Shown in pieces: positions 1 through 7,473 of a stretch of DNA of 64,000 nucleotides. The notes below the pieces were generated by a model that was not told the origin of the DNA, did no database searches, and saw only the letters and a list, made by a program, of their open reading frames with translations. The number at the start of each line of letters is the position of its first letter. The first letter of the stretch is position 1. Location: NCBI RefSeq assembly GCF_006965485.1, contig NZ_CP041360.1, positions 5,064,501 to 5,128,500 on the forward strand, in the 5' to 3' direction. The translations under genes and the position numbers were made by a program. The stretch is from Spirosoma sp. KCTC 42546. GTDB lineage: Bacteria; Bacteroidota; Bacteroidia; Cytophagales; Spirosomataceae.

Positions 1-1
1 A

Positions 2-1213
2 GGGACATCAGAGGCCGCTACAAAGTATATCCCCGTTACGAAGTCGATGTCGAAGGCCATTCAGCGGACCAGCATCCGGCAGATTCTGACCCTTGGAAAA
101 TACCAGAACCTACCCTCAACACTCTACGAAAAAGGATGCCTCATGCTGGGAGGCAGCACGGATCTGAACGCTCGCGAAGGCCATTACGAAGGCGACCTCA
201 GTGGCATTACGGCCAGCAAAATTCCCCTCTGGTTCGAGCGATTTTATAAACCAGGACGCGACATTGCTCAGGAAAAAGACTGGGCGCTGAAATTAGACGA
301 AATTACGGAACAGGCCGCTGGCTGGGATATTGGCTATGTGGTGGGTGTACCTGCCTGGATCCAGTTGCTGATGGAGAAAATTATTGCCCGCTACAAGGTC
401 AAAACCATTCACGACATCTGGCCAAACCTGATGGTATTCTGTCATGGGGGTGTATCATTTGAACCGTATCGGGCAGGTTTTGAGAAGCTCCTCGCCCATC
501 CCATCACCTATATCGAGACCTATCTGGCCTCAGAGGGATTTATCGCCTATCAGACGCATCCCGACGCAGAAGGCATGCAATTGGTCTTGAACAATGGCTT
601 ATTTTTTGAATTCATCCCCTTCAACGAGCGAAATTTCTCAGCCGATGGCGAACTGGTTGATAAGCCTGAAACGCTGATGATCAACGAAGTGGAAGAAGGG
701 AAAGAGTACGCCCTTCTGCTATCTACCTGCTCTGGAGCCTGGCGTTATCTGATTGGCGACACGATCAAGTTCGTTAATAAAAAACGGGCTGAAATCGTCA
801 TTACGGGCCGCACGAAGCACTTTTTGAGTTTATGTGGCGAACACCTGTCCGTCGATAACATGAACAAAGCGATTGAAATGGTTTCCGAAGAATTAGGCAT
901 TTCAATACGTGAATTTACCGTAGCTGGTGTAACGCACGACACATTATTCGCTCACAACTGGTACATCGGCACCGATGATAAAGTAGATGCCAACGACCTC
1001 CGCAATCGAATCGACGCCAGGCTTAAAGAGCTAAACGACGATTACGCCGTGGAGCGTCGGCACGCCCTCAAAGACATCACAGTGACCGTGTTGCCCAACA
1101 AAACATTTTACGCCTGGATGGAATCAAGAGGCAAAATGGGCGGCCAGAACAAATTCCCGAGAGTGTTGAAGAAAGGGATGATTAAGGAATGGGAAAGCTT
1201 TTTGAAAAAGTGA
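2..1213 (+). CDS. GH3 auxin-promoter family protein (acyl-adenylate/amido-synthetase-like), 5' partial
   Basis: The reading frame is open from base 2, and the residues before the first internal ATG (position 47) read GTSEAATKYIPVTKS. This matches the nucleotide-binding segment of the GH3 family, so the gene begins outside the window and the ATG at 47 is not its start. The visible 403 residues include a conserved ETYLASEG segment, the GDTIKF motif and a C-terminal region with KMGGQNKFPRV. GH3 proteins belong to the ANL adenylating superfamily and in plants conjugate acyl acids to amino acids. Bacterial members are common in Bacteroidota, but their substrate is unknown. The stop codon lies inside the left arm of a 30-bp perfect inverted repeat. 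Family assignment is fairly sure; function is not. Confidence 0.85.
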   Translation, partial: GTSEAATKYIPVTKSMSKAIQRTSIRQILTLGKYQNLPSTLYEKGCLMLGGSTDLNAREGHYEGDLSGITASKIPLWFERFYKPGRDIAQEKDWALKLDEITEQAAGWDIGYVVGVPAWIQLLMEKIIARYKVKTIHDIWPNLMVFCHGGVSFEPYRAGFEKLLAHPITYIETYLASEGFIAYQTHPDAEGMQLVLNNGLFFEFIPFNERNFSADGELVDKPETLMINEVEEGKEYALLLSTCSGAWRYLIGDTIKFVNKKRAEIVITGRTKHFLSLCGEHLSVDNMNKAIEMVSEELGISIREFTVAGVTHDTLFAHNWYIGTDDKVDANDLRNRIDARLKELNDDYAVERRHALKDITVTVLPNKTFYAWMESRGKMGGQNKFPRVLKKGMIKEWESFLKK

Positions 1214-1290
1214 AGAATGTAGAGTGAAAAGTGAAGAATAATCGCTAGTCTGTAAGATACTATTCTTCACTTTTCACTCTACATTCTTCA
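1211..1290. repeat. Long inverted repeat, 30-bp perfect arms
   Basis: Bases 1211-1240 and 1261-1290 are exact reverse complements around a 20-base spacer. The left arm includes the stop codon of the upstream gene. The repeat lies between convergent genes (GH3-like on plus, LysE on minus), so it could act as a bidirectional terminator. It has no flanking T-tract and is far longer than a normal terminator. The arms are made of degenerate short words such as GTGAAGAATG and AGTGAAAAGTG. Confidence 0.9.
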
Positions 1291-1297
1291 TTTAAAC

Positions 1298-1936
1298 TTA
1301 CCAGTTCATCGCTTTCGACAGCGGCTCCAGTAGGCGGGTGTAGGCGATATTAACCGCACCAATGAGGAAGACCACGCCTGTCACCCGATTGAAAATCAGT
1401 ACAACGCGTGGAGTAAAAAGCCGTTTGAGTCGGTTGGCATAATAGGCCAGTGCGCTTTCGGTGGCGAACACGCCGACCAGGGCAGAAATCATAAAGCCGT
1501 ATTGCTGTGCATCCGTATAATGAAGGTGCGACCGGATATAGGCCACAATGGCCACCCAGGCCACGAAATTGACCGGATTGAGGGCATTTAGAAAAAATCC
1601 CGTTGTGAAATAATAGACAAAATTTCCGAATCGCGTTTTCGGATAGGCTAGCCTGGGGGTTCCTTTCAGAATATTGACTAAACCCATAGCAATTAAGAAT
1701 ACCACCCCAACCGCAGCCATGATATTCTCAAAGCCCTGCACTTTGGGGATGAACGCTGTGCCTAAGAGGGCTGCCAGCACAAACAGGATGTCGCCGGTAA
1801 TTACGCCAAAGACAATCTTCATTCCCGACCGGAAACCATTATCGACGCTGTTCTGAATCAACGCAAAAAACACAGTCCCGAACGTAAGGCAAAGGGCAAC
1901 CCCTAATAAAAAACCAAGAAGAATAGGTAAGAACAC
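1298..1936 (-). CDS. LysE/RhtB family transporter
   Basis: A hydrophobic protein of about 212 residues with five or six membrane segments. The N-terminus reads LPILLGFLLGVALCLTFGTVFFALIQNSV, similar to the first helix and GP-type motif of LysE/RhtB amino-acid exporters; the later segment GFFLNALNPVNFVAW is the second family hallmark. The frame stays open to 2032, but codons upstream of about 1940 come from the inverted repeat at 1941-2042. I therefore prefer a GTG start at 1936, which gives the usual LysE length. It would export an amino acid or small metabolite at the inner membrane. It is followed head to tail, after the repeat, by the Nudix gene on the same strand. Substrate unknown. Confidence 0.75.
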   Translation of the reverse strand: MFLPILLGFLLGVALCLTFGTVFFALIQNSVDNGFRSGMKIVFGVITGDILFVLAALLGTAFIPKVQGFENIMAAVGVVFLIAMGLVNILKGTPRLAYPKTRFGNFVYYFTTGFFLNALNPVNFVAWVAIVAYIRSHLHYTDAQQYGFMISALVGVFATESALAYYANRLKRLFTPRVVLIFNRVTGVVFLIGAVNIAYTRLLEPLSKAMNW

Positions 1937-1940
1937 AAGC

Positions 1941-2042
1941 AGTTTATAGTTTGATGTTTGCAGTTTGATGTTTGATGTTCTACAGTGCGTTAGTCCTGGC
2001 GAGGAATCGCAACTACAAACTACAAACCACAAACTACAAACT
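1941..2042. repeat. Imperfect inverted repeat between Nudix and LysE genes
   Basis: Bases 1941-1967 and 2016-2042 pair with a few mismatches. Each arm is itself a degenerate tandem of the word CAAACTACAAAC (or its complement). The element fills the gap between the end of the Nudix gene and the start of the LysE gene on the minus strand, and could be misread as the N-terminus of LysE. Confidence 0.8.
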
Positions 2043-2046
2043 GTGT

Positions 2047-2595
2047 TTAAATTCCCCGCAACCGGGCCACGATCATCAGGCCACTGACGCTGAGCGAATC
2101 GGTAATTTGGCTGGTCATCACCATCTCAACCGCTTCGGCTAGGGGGAGTTTCCAGACACGTAAGTCTTCGGTTTCTTCGGGGGCATGTTCGCCCTCGGTT
2201 AAGTCCTCGGCAATGTAGAGAAAGCCTTCTTCGTCGGTAGCTGAGTTAGACGTGTGAATACGAGCAATTTTCGTCCATTTCTGCGCTTCTAAGCCCGTTT
2301 CTTCTTTTAATTCACGCTTAGCCGAATCAAGCGGATCGGTTCCCAGGGGCGATCCACCTTCTGGAATTTCCCATGAATATTCGTTCAGTGGGTAGCGATA
2401 CTGACCAACCAGGTAGGTATTGCCCTCAGCATCAATCGGAATAACGCCCACTGCTTTATTTTTGAAACTAACAACGCCATAAATACCGGCTGTACCAGCG
2501 GGCGTCACCACATCTTCATGCCGAATAGACAGCCAGGGATTCTCATATTTGACCGACGAATTCAGCGTCTGCCAGGGATTTTCAGTTGTGTTCAT
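2047..2595 (-). CDS. Nudix hydrolase, ADP-ribose pyrophosphatase-like
   Basis: A protein of 182 residues with a Nudix box near residues 79-101 whose core RELKEETGL is intact. The first glutamate of the consensus is replaced (GSPLGTDPLDSAKREL). The preceding SWEIPEGG and the QYRYPLNEYSWE strand are typical of the ADP-ribose/GDP-mannose pyrophosphatase branch, which hydrolyses nucleoside diphosphate sugars to clear toxic metabolites. It is cytoplasmic and has no signal peptide. A CAAAGGTA at 2622-2629 is the complement of TACCTTTG, a plausible -7 element 27 bases upstream. Exact substrate unknown. Confidence 0.85.
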   Translation of the reverse strand: MNTTENPWQTLNSSVKYENPWLSIRHEDVVTPAGTAGIYGVVSFKNKAVGVIPIDAEGNTYLVGQYRYPLNEYSWEIPEGGSPLGTDPLDSAKRELKEETGLEAQKWTKIARIHTSNSATDEEGFLYIAEDLTEGEHAPEETEDLRVWKLPLAEAVEMVMTSQITDSLSVSGLMIVARLRGI

Positions 2596-2621
2596 GCGAA
2601 TGAAACCCGTTCAAAAAGCTG

Positions 2622-2629
2622 CAAAGGTA
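2622..2629 (-). promoter_or_regulatory. Candidate -7 element (TACCTTTG) for the Nudix gene
   Basis: On the minus strand the sequence reads TACCTTTG, matching the Bacteroidota TAnnTTTG -7 consensus, 27 bases before the ATG. No clear TTG -33 element is seen at the expected spacing. The same octamer occurs before several other genes in this window. Confidence 0.45.
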
Positions 2630-2725
2630 TCACCTTTCGTTTATCACAGCTCGTAAACGCATAATCTTATCCTAACAATCCTAAAATCGGTTATCTTCGG
2701 GCTACTTCTCAATCAATCAACTTAT

Positions 2726-4288
2726 ATGCATCACAAACTACTGTTAACCAGTCTGTTTCTGGGGAGTTCCCTCCTAAGTTATGGTCAGGACGAGAAACTG
2801 GATATGGCTACAATCCAGAAAATCAGGGAGGAAGGTCTAAATCATTCGCAGGTGATGGAAACGGCCTTTTACCTGACCGACGTCAACGGCCCACGACTAC
2901 AAGGCCCCGGTTTCATCAAAGCGGCCAACTGGGCCAAAACGAAACTAACCAGTTGGGGGCTAAAAAGTGCCCGCCTGGAAGCCTGGGGCGAATGGGGCCA
3001 GGGTTGGGGCGTTGAGCATTCGTATCTGGCCATGACTGCCCCTTATTACAAAACCATCATCGCCGTACCCAGAGCCTGGAGTGGCAGCACCAACAAACTA
3101 CAGGCTGCCGATATTCTCTACATTAGCTCGACTGATACAACGGCGCTGGAAAGCTACCGGAGCAAACTCAAAAACAAAGTCATTCTGTTGGATCAATCGT
3201 TCAAGGGTATGCCCTCGTTTAAAGCAGATGCCGATCGCTTTACGGATGAAGACCTACTGAAAATGGCCAACGAAGCGCCACCAAGCCAGCGTTCAGCTAA
3301 CGACACAACCTTCCGCAGCCGGATCATGGCGATGCGCACCCAGAATGCATTTAATCAGAAAATGCGGAAACTGGCCAAACAGGAAGGCGCCATCGGGATG
3401 CTCAATACCACACAGAACAGTAAAGATGGAACGCTGTTCGTCAGTGGCGATTACGCCAATGCCGCCATTGGTGCTACGCCCGATGATCTGGCCGACCTGT
3501 CCATCGCCGTTGAGGATTACATGACGCTCTGCCGACTCATGAAAGCGGGCATTCCTGTCAAGCTTGAGCTGGATGTAAAAACGAAATTCTATAAAGACGA
3601 CACGAAAGGCTATAACGTGCTGGCCGAAATTCCGGGTACAGATCCTGCATTGAAAGACGAAGTGGTTATGCTGGGGGCTCACCTTGATTCCTGGCATGCC
3701 GCCACGGGTGCCACCGACAATGCAGCGGGTAGTTCGGTCATGATGGAAGCGGTACGCATCCTGAATACGATCGGGGCTAAACCGAAAAGAACGATCCGAA
3801 TTGCGCTCTGGAGCGGTGAAGAACAGGGTCTGCACGGTTCCAAAAATTACGTGGCAAACCACTTAGTCGATAAGGCCACCCAAAAACTGACGAAAGAAGG
3901 CGAAAACATTGCCGCCTATTTCAACGTCGATAACGGAACGGGAAAAATCCGGGGCATTTATTTGCAAGGCAATCTGGCGGCCGGTCCGATTTTCAGCCAG
4001 TGGCTAAAACCATTCAATGACCTGGGTGCCACGACGATAACGCCCGCGAATACGGGCGGAACGGATCACCAATCGTTCGATCGGGTAGGCTTGCCGGGTT
4101 TCCAGTTCATTCAGGATCGAATTGAATACAGTACCCGTACGCACCACACCAATATGGACACCTACGATCACCTTCAACCCGATGACCTGAAGCAGGCGGC
4201 CACGGTTGTTGCCAGTTTTGTGTATAACGCAGCCATGCGGGATCAGAAAATACCCCGTAAGGCTGTAGCTGCACAGGTAGCGCGGTAA
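2726..4288 (+). CDS. Secreted M28 family zinc peptidase
   Basis: A protein of 520 residues with an N-terminal signal peptide (about residues 1-20, ending LLSYGQ). A PA-like insert is likely between residues 120 and 280. The M28 catalytic domain carries GAHLDSW (His and Asp zinc ligands, about 317), the bridging Asp in ATDNAAGSS, the Glu pair in SGEEQGLHGS (about 362), FNVDNGTG (about 400) and a final zinc His in THHTNMD (about 473). M28 enzymes are aminopeptidases or carboxypeptidases; this one would act in the periplasm or outside the cell. The start follows a TATCTTCG promoter-like box at about 2692. It is monocistronic, followed by two hairpin repeats. Confidence 0.9.
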   Translation: MHHKLLLTSLFLGSSLLSYGQDEKLDMATIQKIREEGLNHSQVMETAFYLTDVNGPRLQGPGFIKAANWAKTKLTSWGLKSARLEAWGEWGQGWGVEHSYLAMTAPYYKTIIAVPRAWSGSTNKLQAADILYISSTDTTALESYRSKLKNKVILLDQSFKGMPSFKADADRFTDEDLLKMANEAPPSQRSANDTTFRSRIMAMRTQNAFNQKMRKLAKQEGAIGMLNTTQNSKDGTLFVSGDYANAAIGATPDDLADLSIAVEDYMTLCRLMKAGIPVKLELDVKTKFYKDDTKGYNVLAEIPGTDPALKDEVVMLGAHLDSWHAATGATDNAAGSSVMMEAVRILNTIGAKPKRTIRIALWSGEEQGLHGSKNYVANHLVDKATQKLTKEGENIAAYFNVDNGTGKIRGIYLQGNLAAGPIFSQWLKPFNDLGATTITPANTGGTDHQSFDRVGLPGFQFIQDRIEYSTRTHHTNMDTYDHLQPDDLKQAATVVASFVYNAAMRDQKIPRKAVAAQVAR

Positions 4289-4311
4289 TGGCGCGAGTAT
4301 TTACTCGTGCC
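4289..4311. repeat. Short hairpin of the GGCGCGAG...CTCGTGCC family
   Basis: Immediately after the M28 stop codon, TGGCGCGAG is followed by TATTTA and CTCGTGCC, with an inner GAGTA/TACTC stem. The same flanks (GATGGCGCGAG and CTCGTGCC) occur in the 50-bp arm repeat at 53302-53422, so the two are probably related. Confidence 0.55.
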
Positions 4312-4345
4312 TCTAATCTAAGTTTTCAATTCCTTCGGTCGGCTG

Positions 4346-4434
4346 TTTTTTTGTCATTCCGACCTTAGGAGGAATCTCAACGTTGCGTAATAGTCAAGCT
4401 TGAGATTCCTCCTAAGGTCGGAATGACAAAAAAA
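4346..4434. repeat. 35-bp perfect inverted repeat, GTCATTCCGA family
   Basis: Bases 4346-4380 and 4400-4434 are perfect reverse complements with a 19-base loop ending ATAGTCAAGC. The outer ends are runs of T and A, as in a bidirectional terminator. A second member of the same family is at 43552-43637, where five internal bases differ in both arms in a matching way. Confidence 0.9.
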
Positions 4435-4473
4435 CTAACTTACAACGTACCAAACTATCGGCAAGCGACTTAG

Positions 4474-5304
4474 ATGTATAAAGTACTGTGTCTTACTTTT
4501 TCTGTTGGCTTTTGGCTACTAGCAAACCCTTCATTCGGGCAAAATCCACCTTCAACTAAGCCGTTCGTACTCGGCCTCATCGACGCCATTCCCTCCAATG
4601 AATTAGGTGAAACCAGAGCGCTGAACATCTACTTACCCGACGGTTATTCGAAAGATTCGATTGGAAAGTACCCGGTTATCTACCTGCTGGACGGGTCAGC
4701 CGATGAAGACTTCATTCATATCGCGGGTTTGGTGCAGTTTGCCAATTTCCCGTGGGTTAATCTGTTACCCAAATCAATCGTTGTTGGCATTGCCAACGTT
4801 GACCGAAGGCGTGATTTTACGTATCCAACTACTATAGAAAAAGACAAAAAGGAGTATCCCACAACGGGGCAATCGCAACGGTTTATAGCTTTCCTCGAAA
4901 AGGAATTGCAACCCTATATCCAGAAAAACTACAGTTCGAATCCGTCAAGAACCATCATTGGGCAATCGTTGGGCGGACTTTTAGCGACCGAGATTCTATT
5001 TAAAAAGCCCAGCCTGTTTAACCAGTACATTATTGTCAGCCCAAGCCTGTGGTGGGATAACGAGTCCTTACTGGCGTACCCTCCCGTATTTGCGAAGCCA
5101 GATTTTCAACAGAAAACTACAGTATTTGTAGGCGTTGGAAAAGAAGGAAAAATTATGGAGACGGATGCCAATCAATTAGTATACCTATTGAAAAAGTATA
5201 GCACGAAACCATTAGAAGTCGGTTTCCACTACTTTGGTGATGAAAACCACGCAACCATTTTTCACCTGGCTGTTTATAAAGCGTTTGAGCGTTTCAAAAA
5301 ATAA
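4474..5304 (+). CDS. Secreted alpha/beta-hydrolase of the esterase D / enterochelin esterase type
   Basis: A protein of 276 residues with a signal peptide (about 1-22, ending ANPSFG). The core contains PVIYLLDGSADEDF, the nucleophile elbow GQSLGG (about residue 163) and a late His in DENHATIFH. This fits the putative esterase family (PF00756: Fes/IroE-like esterases and feruloyl esterase). Substrate cannot be read from the sequence. It is monocistronic, between a long hairpin upstream and a terminator-like palindrome at 5409-5448. Confidence 0.8.
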   Translation: MYKVLCLTFSVGFWLLANPSFGQNPPSTKPFVLGLIDAIPSNELGETRALNIYLPDGYSKDSIGKYPVIYLLDGSADEDFIHIAGLVQFANFPWVNLLPKSIVVGIANVDRRRDFTYPTTIEKDKKEYPTTGQSQRFIAFLEKELQPYIQKNYSSNPSRTIIGQSLGGLLATEILFKKPSLFNQYIIVSPSLWWDNESLLAYPPVFAKPDFQQKTTVFVGVGKEGKIMETDANQLVYLLKKYSTKPLEVGFHYFGDENHATIFHLAVYKAFERFKK

Positions 5305-5408
5305 CCGCGTGTCTTCATTATAATTAAAATCACTTCAGCTATATACGGTTGTAAGCAAACGCGGTGCTCAGCCTAAGATGCATAAATTCCGTGCGCATTG
5401 GCTGAATA

Positions 5409-5448
5409 CAAAACGTCCGAATCGGTGGTTACCGATTCGGACGTTTTG
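5409..5448. terminator. Terminator-like 18-bp perfect hairpin between convergent genes
   Basis: Bases 5409-5426 and 5431-5448 are exact reverse complements with a 4-base loop (GGTT), with A-rich and T-rich ends on both sides. The position between the 3' ends of the esterase (plus) and amidohydrolase (minus) suggests bidirectional termination. Confidence 0.75.
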
Positions 5449-5462
5449 TGTTTTGTGACTTA

Positions 5463-6452
5463 TCAGGGATATTTAAACTTACTGGCATCCAACCGGAAAA
5501 AGCGAACGGCATTATTGAACATAATATCCCGTTTCTGATCAAACGATAAGTATTCGGCGTTTTCAATCACGCTGATCGAGGTTTCGAATAACTTGGGCCA
5601 TACCATAAAATCGGTGCCGTACAGAATCCGTTTGCCAAAGCCAGCCTGCACCAGCCGTTTGAGATAGGCATGAATTTCTGCCTGAGGATAACTCCAGATG
5701 AAACCGGCCAGATCGACATACACATAGGCATTGGCCCCCATCAACCCAATCATTTCATCAATCATCGGGTACCCGGCATGCATCACCCATATTTTTATTT
5801 TGGGATGACGGGCTAACATGTCTTCCAATAAGAACGGTCTGCCCAATGAAGCCCGGTATTTCCCTCCACTGATGTTAGCCATCCCATTACCCCCAGTTCC
5901 CATGTGAATGCCGACCGGAATATTCATTTTTTCGGCAACAGCGAAGTATTCATCCAGCGACATATCGCTCGGCGAAAGCCCCTGGTACTGAGGAGCTACC
6001 TCGCCCATCACTTTATAAAAGCCGGTCGACAGGGAATCCGTAAACGCTTTTACAGTCATATCCTTTGGCGAGCTGACCCCAATGCCCGGAATAACCCGGT
6101 CTGGCGCGGCTTTTTTCCATTCGTGCAAAATCTGCGCATCGCCATACGCCACGATGGTCATGTTGAGCCGTTCCATCGTTTCCAGTACGGCAGCCGTCAT
6201 TTCTTTGTCCGATTTGGCGGGTTGTAAGGGATCTACACATTCCGTATTGAGGAAGGCGCGCATCTGTTGGTTAGGGTCACCCCCTGGCATATCGCGTAAG
6301 AACCAGGGGCACATTTCAACGGCAAAACCCGGACTCACCTTCATGGCGTGCACATGCACATCAATAATGGGAAGTGGTCTACGGGGAACGGCCTGAGCCA
6401 TTAAAGTGCCGGACACAGCCAGGCAGCTCACGAGCAGGGCAAAAGTTTTCAT
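5463..6452 (-). CDS. Secreted amidohydrolase (PF04909, TIM-barrel metal hydrolase)
   Basis: A protein of 329 residues with a signal peptide (about 1-19, ending GTLMAQ). The metal-binding motif IIDVHVHA is near residue 30, with GIHMGTG, a mid-protein His in WVMHAGYP and the late Asp in YGTDFMVW, a layout typical of amidohydrolase 2 family proteins (decarboxylases and lactone or amide hydrolases). Export of such an enzyme is common in Cytophagales, but substrates are unknown. Its promoter may include the TACTTTTG element inside an 18-mer (6523-6540) that also occurs upstream of the esterase at 53424. Confidence 0.8.
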   Translation of the reverse strand: MKTFALLVSCLAVSGTLMAQAVPRRPLPIIDVHVHAMKVSPGFAVEMCPWFLRDMPGGDPNQQMRAFLNTECVDPLQPAKSDKEMTAAVLETMERLNMTIVAYGDAQILHEWKKAAPDRVIPGIGVSSPKDMTVKAFTDSLSTGFYKVMGEVAPQYQGLSPSDMSLDEYFAVAEKMNIPVGIHMGTGGNGMANISGGKYRASLGRPFLLEDMLARHPKIKIWVMHAGYPMIDEMIGLMGANAYVYVDLAGFIWSYPQAEIHAYLKRLVQAGFGKRILYGTDFMVWPKLFETSISVIENAEYLSFDQKRDIMFNNAVRFFRLDASKFKYP

Positions 6453-6522
6453 AGGCTAAAAACGGGCAAATCGTTAAGAAAAAGGGGTATCTTGACTTTC
6501 AAAAGGAAGTATGCTCCTCTTT

Positions 6523-6540
6523 ATGTCAAAAGTACATAAA
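6523..6540 (-). promoter_or_regulatory. Candidate promoter box shared with 54622-54639
   Basis: The minus strand reads TTTATGTACTTTTGACA, containing a TAnnTTTG-type -7 element (TACTTTTG). Nearly the same 18 bases occur directly upstream of the esterase gene ending at 53424. It lies about 75 bases upstream of the amidohydrolase start. Confidence 0.45.
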
Positions 6541-6780
6541 GAGGTTCGATATAAAAGCGGAAGGCTGTTTTTTTGTCAAATTACTGCATAGATCAACCAC
6601 CAACATTCCTCATGCGAATCGTTACCTTTGGCGCACTAATCGCTATTTCACAGGATGTCATGCGTACCAGTGAAAACAAACCTAGCGACATATTCAGGTA
6701 GCCTACACCCACCGGAGCAACACCAAAACAGTCCCCTAATCTTGACAGGGCAATTTTTTACCGCTTTGCGAAAAATAGCC

Positions 6781-6788
6781 TAAATTTG
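6781..6788 (+). promoter_or_regulatory. Candidate -7 element (TAAATTTG) for the higBA cassette
   Basis: TAAATTTG fits the TAnnTTTG consensus and lies 47 bases before the HigB start. No TTG is found at normal -33 spacing. HigA-type antitoxins usually repress their own promoter, so this interval is the likely operator region. Confidence 0.4.
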
Positions 6789-6834
6789 TTACTTTTATAT
6801 TGTAAAGTGTTATTTCTCATGTTACACTGATTCT

Positions 6835-7113
6835 ATGATAGAAAGTATCCAACACAAGGGCTTGCGGCTTTTATTTGAAGATGACAACCCATCGAAGCTG
6901 ACAGCCCATTTAGTGGAACGGATACGGGAAATTCTATCTCTATTAGAAACGGCCGAAACGGTGGAGCAGATGGATATGCCAGGCTATCGGTTTCACAAGC
7001 TAAGCGGAGATCGCAAAGACTATTATTCCGTCAAAGTCAATGCGAATTACCGGATCATTTTTCGCTTTGAGGACGGTAATGCCTACGACGTTGATTTTCT
7101 AGATTATCATTAA
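6835..7113 (+). CDS. higB: HigB-like toxin (RelE/ParE superfamily mRNA interferase)
   Basis: A protein of 92 residues, the usual HigB length. It ends with YSVKVNANYRIIFRFEDGNAYDVDFLDYH, the characteristic HigB C-terminus, and has the HKLSGDRKDYYSVKV strand region. HigB toxins cut mRNA on the ribosome and are held inactive by HigA. Here the toxin gene precedes the antitoxin, the standard HigBA order, with a 13-base gap. Downstream genes run the same way with short gaps, suggesting one transcription unit with the DUF262/HEPN pair. Confidence 0.88.
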   Translation: MIESIQHKGLRLLFEDDNPSKLTAHLVERIREILSLLETAETVEQMDMPGYRFHKLSGDRKDYYSVKVNANYRIIFRFEDGNAYDVDFLDYH

Positions 7114-7126
7114 AAGGAGAGCAATT

Positions 7127-7456
7127 ATGTTAAAACGAAATATGCGACCCGCGCACCCCGGCGCGATTTTAAACGGGATGATTGAAGGATTACGCGAGGA
7201 GAGCCAGCAGCCTTATACAATCACAGAAATTGCCGAAGGTTTGGGTGTGAGCCGACGAATGCTATCTATGATTGTAAATCAGAAATCAGGGATTAGCCCT
7301 GAAATGGCTGTAAAGCTGTCCGAGGCTTTTGCCACGAATGCAGATCTATGGATGAATTTGCAGAAAAAATATGATCTGTGGCAAGCTGAAAAGAAAGTCA
7401 ACCGTGGATCGGTCAGACATTTCTTACAAGGCGGTGCAGGATTGCAACCAGCATAA
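7127..7456 (+). CDS. higA: HigA-like antitoxin, XRE helix-turn-helix
   Basis: A protein of 109 residues beginning NMRPAHPGAILNGMI, the HigA signature, followed by an XRE-type helix-turn-helix (about residues 30-65: ITEIAEGLGVSRRMLSMIVN) and the typical LSEAFATNADLWMNLQKKYDLW segment. It would bind and neutralise the upstream toxin and repress the shared promoter. A purine-rich AAAGGAGAG lies just before its ATG, an unusually clear ribosome-binding site for this genome. The stop is 17 bases before the DUF262 gene. Confidence 0.9.
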   Translation: MLKRNMRPAHPGAILNGMIEGLREESQQPYTITEIAEGLGVSRRMLSMIVNQKSGISPEMAVKLSEAFATNADLWMNLQKKYDLWQAEKKVNRGSVRHFLQGGAGLQPA

Positions 7457-7473
7457 ATTTATAACAAAATAAA

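Larger units (their letters stand above)
6453..6834. other. Gene-free interval upstream of the HigBA cassette
   Basis: This 382-base gap holds a candidate minus-strand promoter (CAAAAGTA at 6527-6534) for the amidohydrolase, a plus-strand TACCTTTG at 6623-6630 and a TAAATTTG at 6781-6788 ahead of HigB. A 41-codon frame starts at 6655, just after the TACCTTTG box, and resembles no family I know. It may be the stump of a gene displaced by insertion of the downstream AT-rich cassette. Confidence 0.4.

Noticed and set aside
1211..1290. Reading the long inverted repeats as CRISPR repeats or insertion-sequence ends
   Set aside because: There are only two arms per site, no regularly spaced units, no transposase between them and no consistent target duplication.
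3293..3862. 189-codon minus-strand frame inside the M28 peptidase gene
   Set aside because: It is antisense to a clear zinc peptidase and its translation shows no family motif; it reflects codon bias of the true gene.
6655..6780. Short frame after a TACCTTTG box ahead of higB
   Set aside because: Only about 41 codons with no resemblance to anything; the promoter-like box alone does not support a gene.
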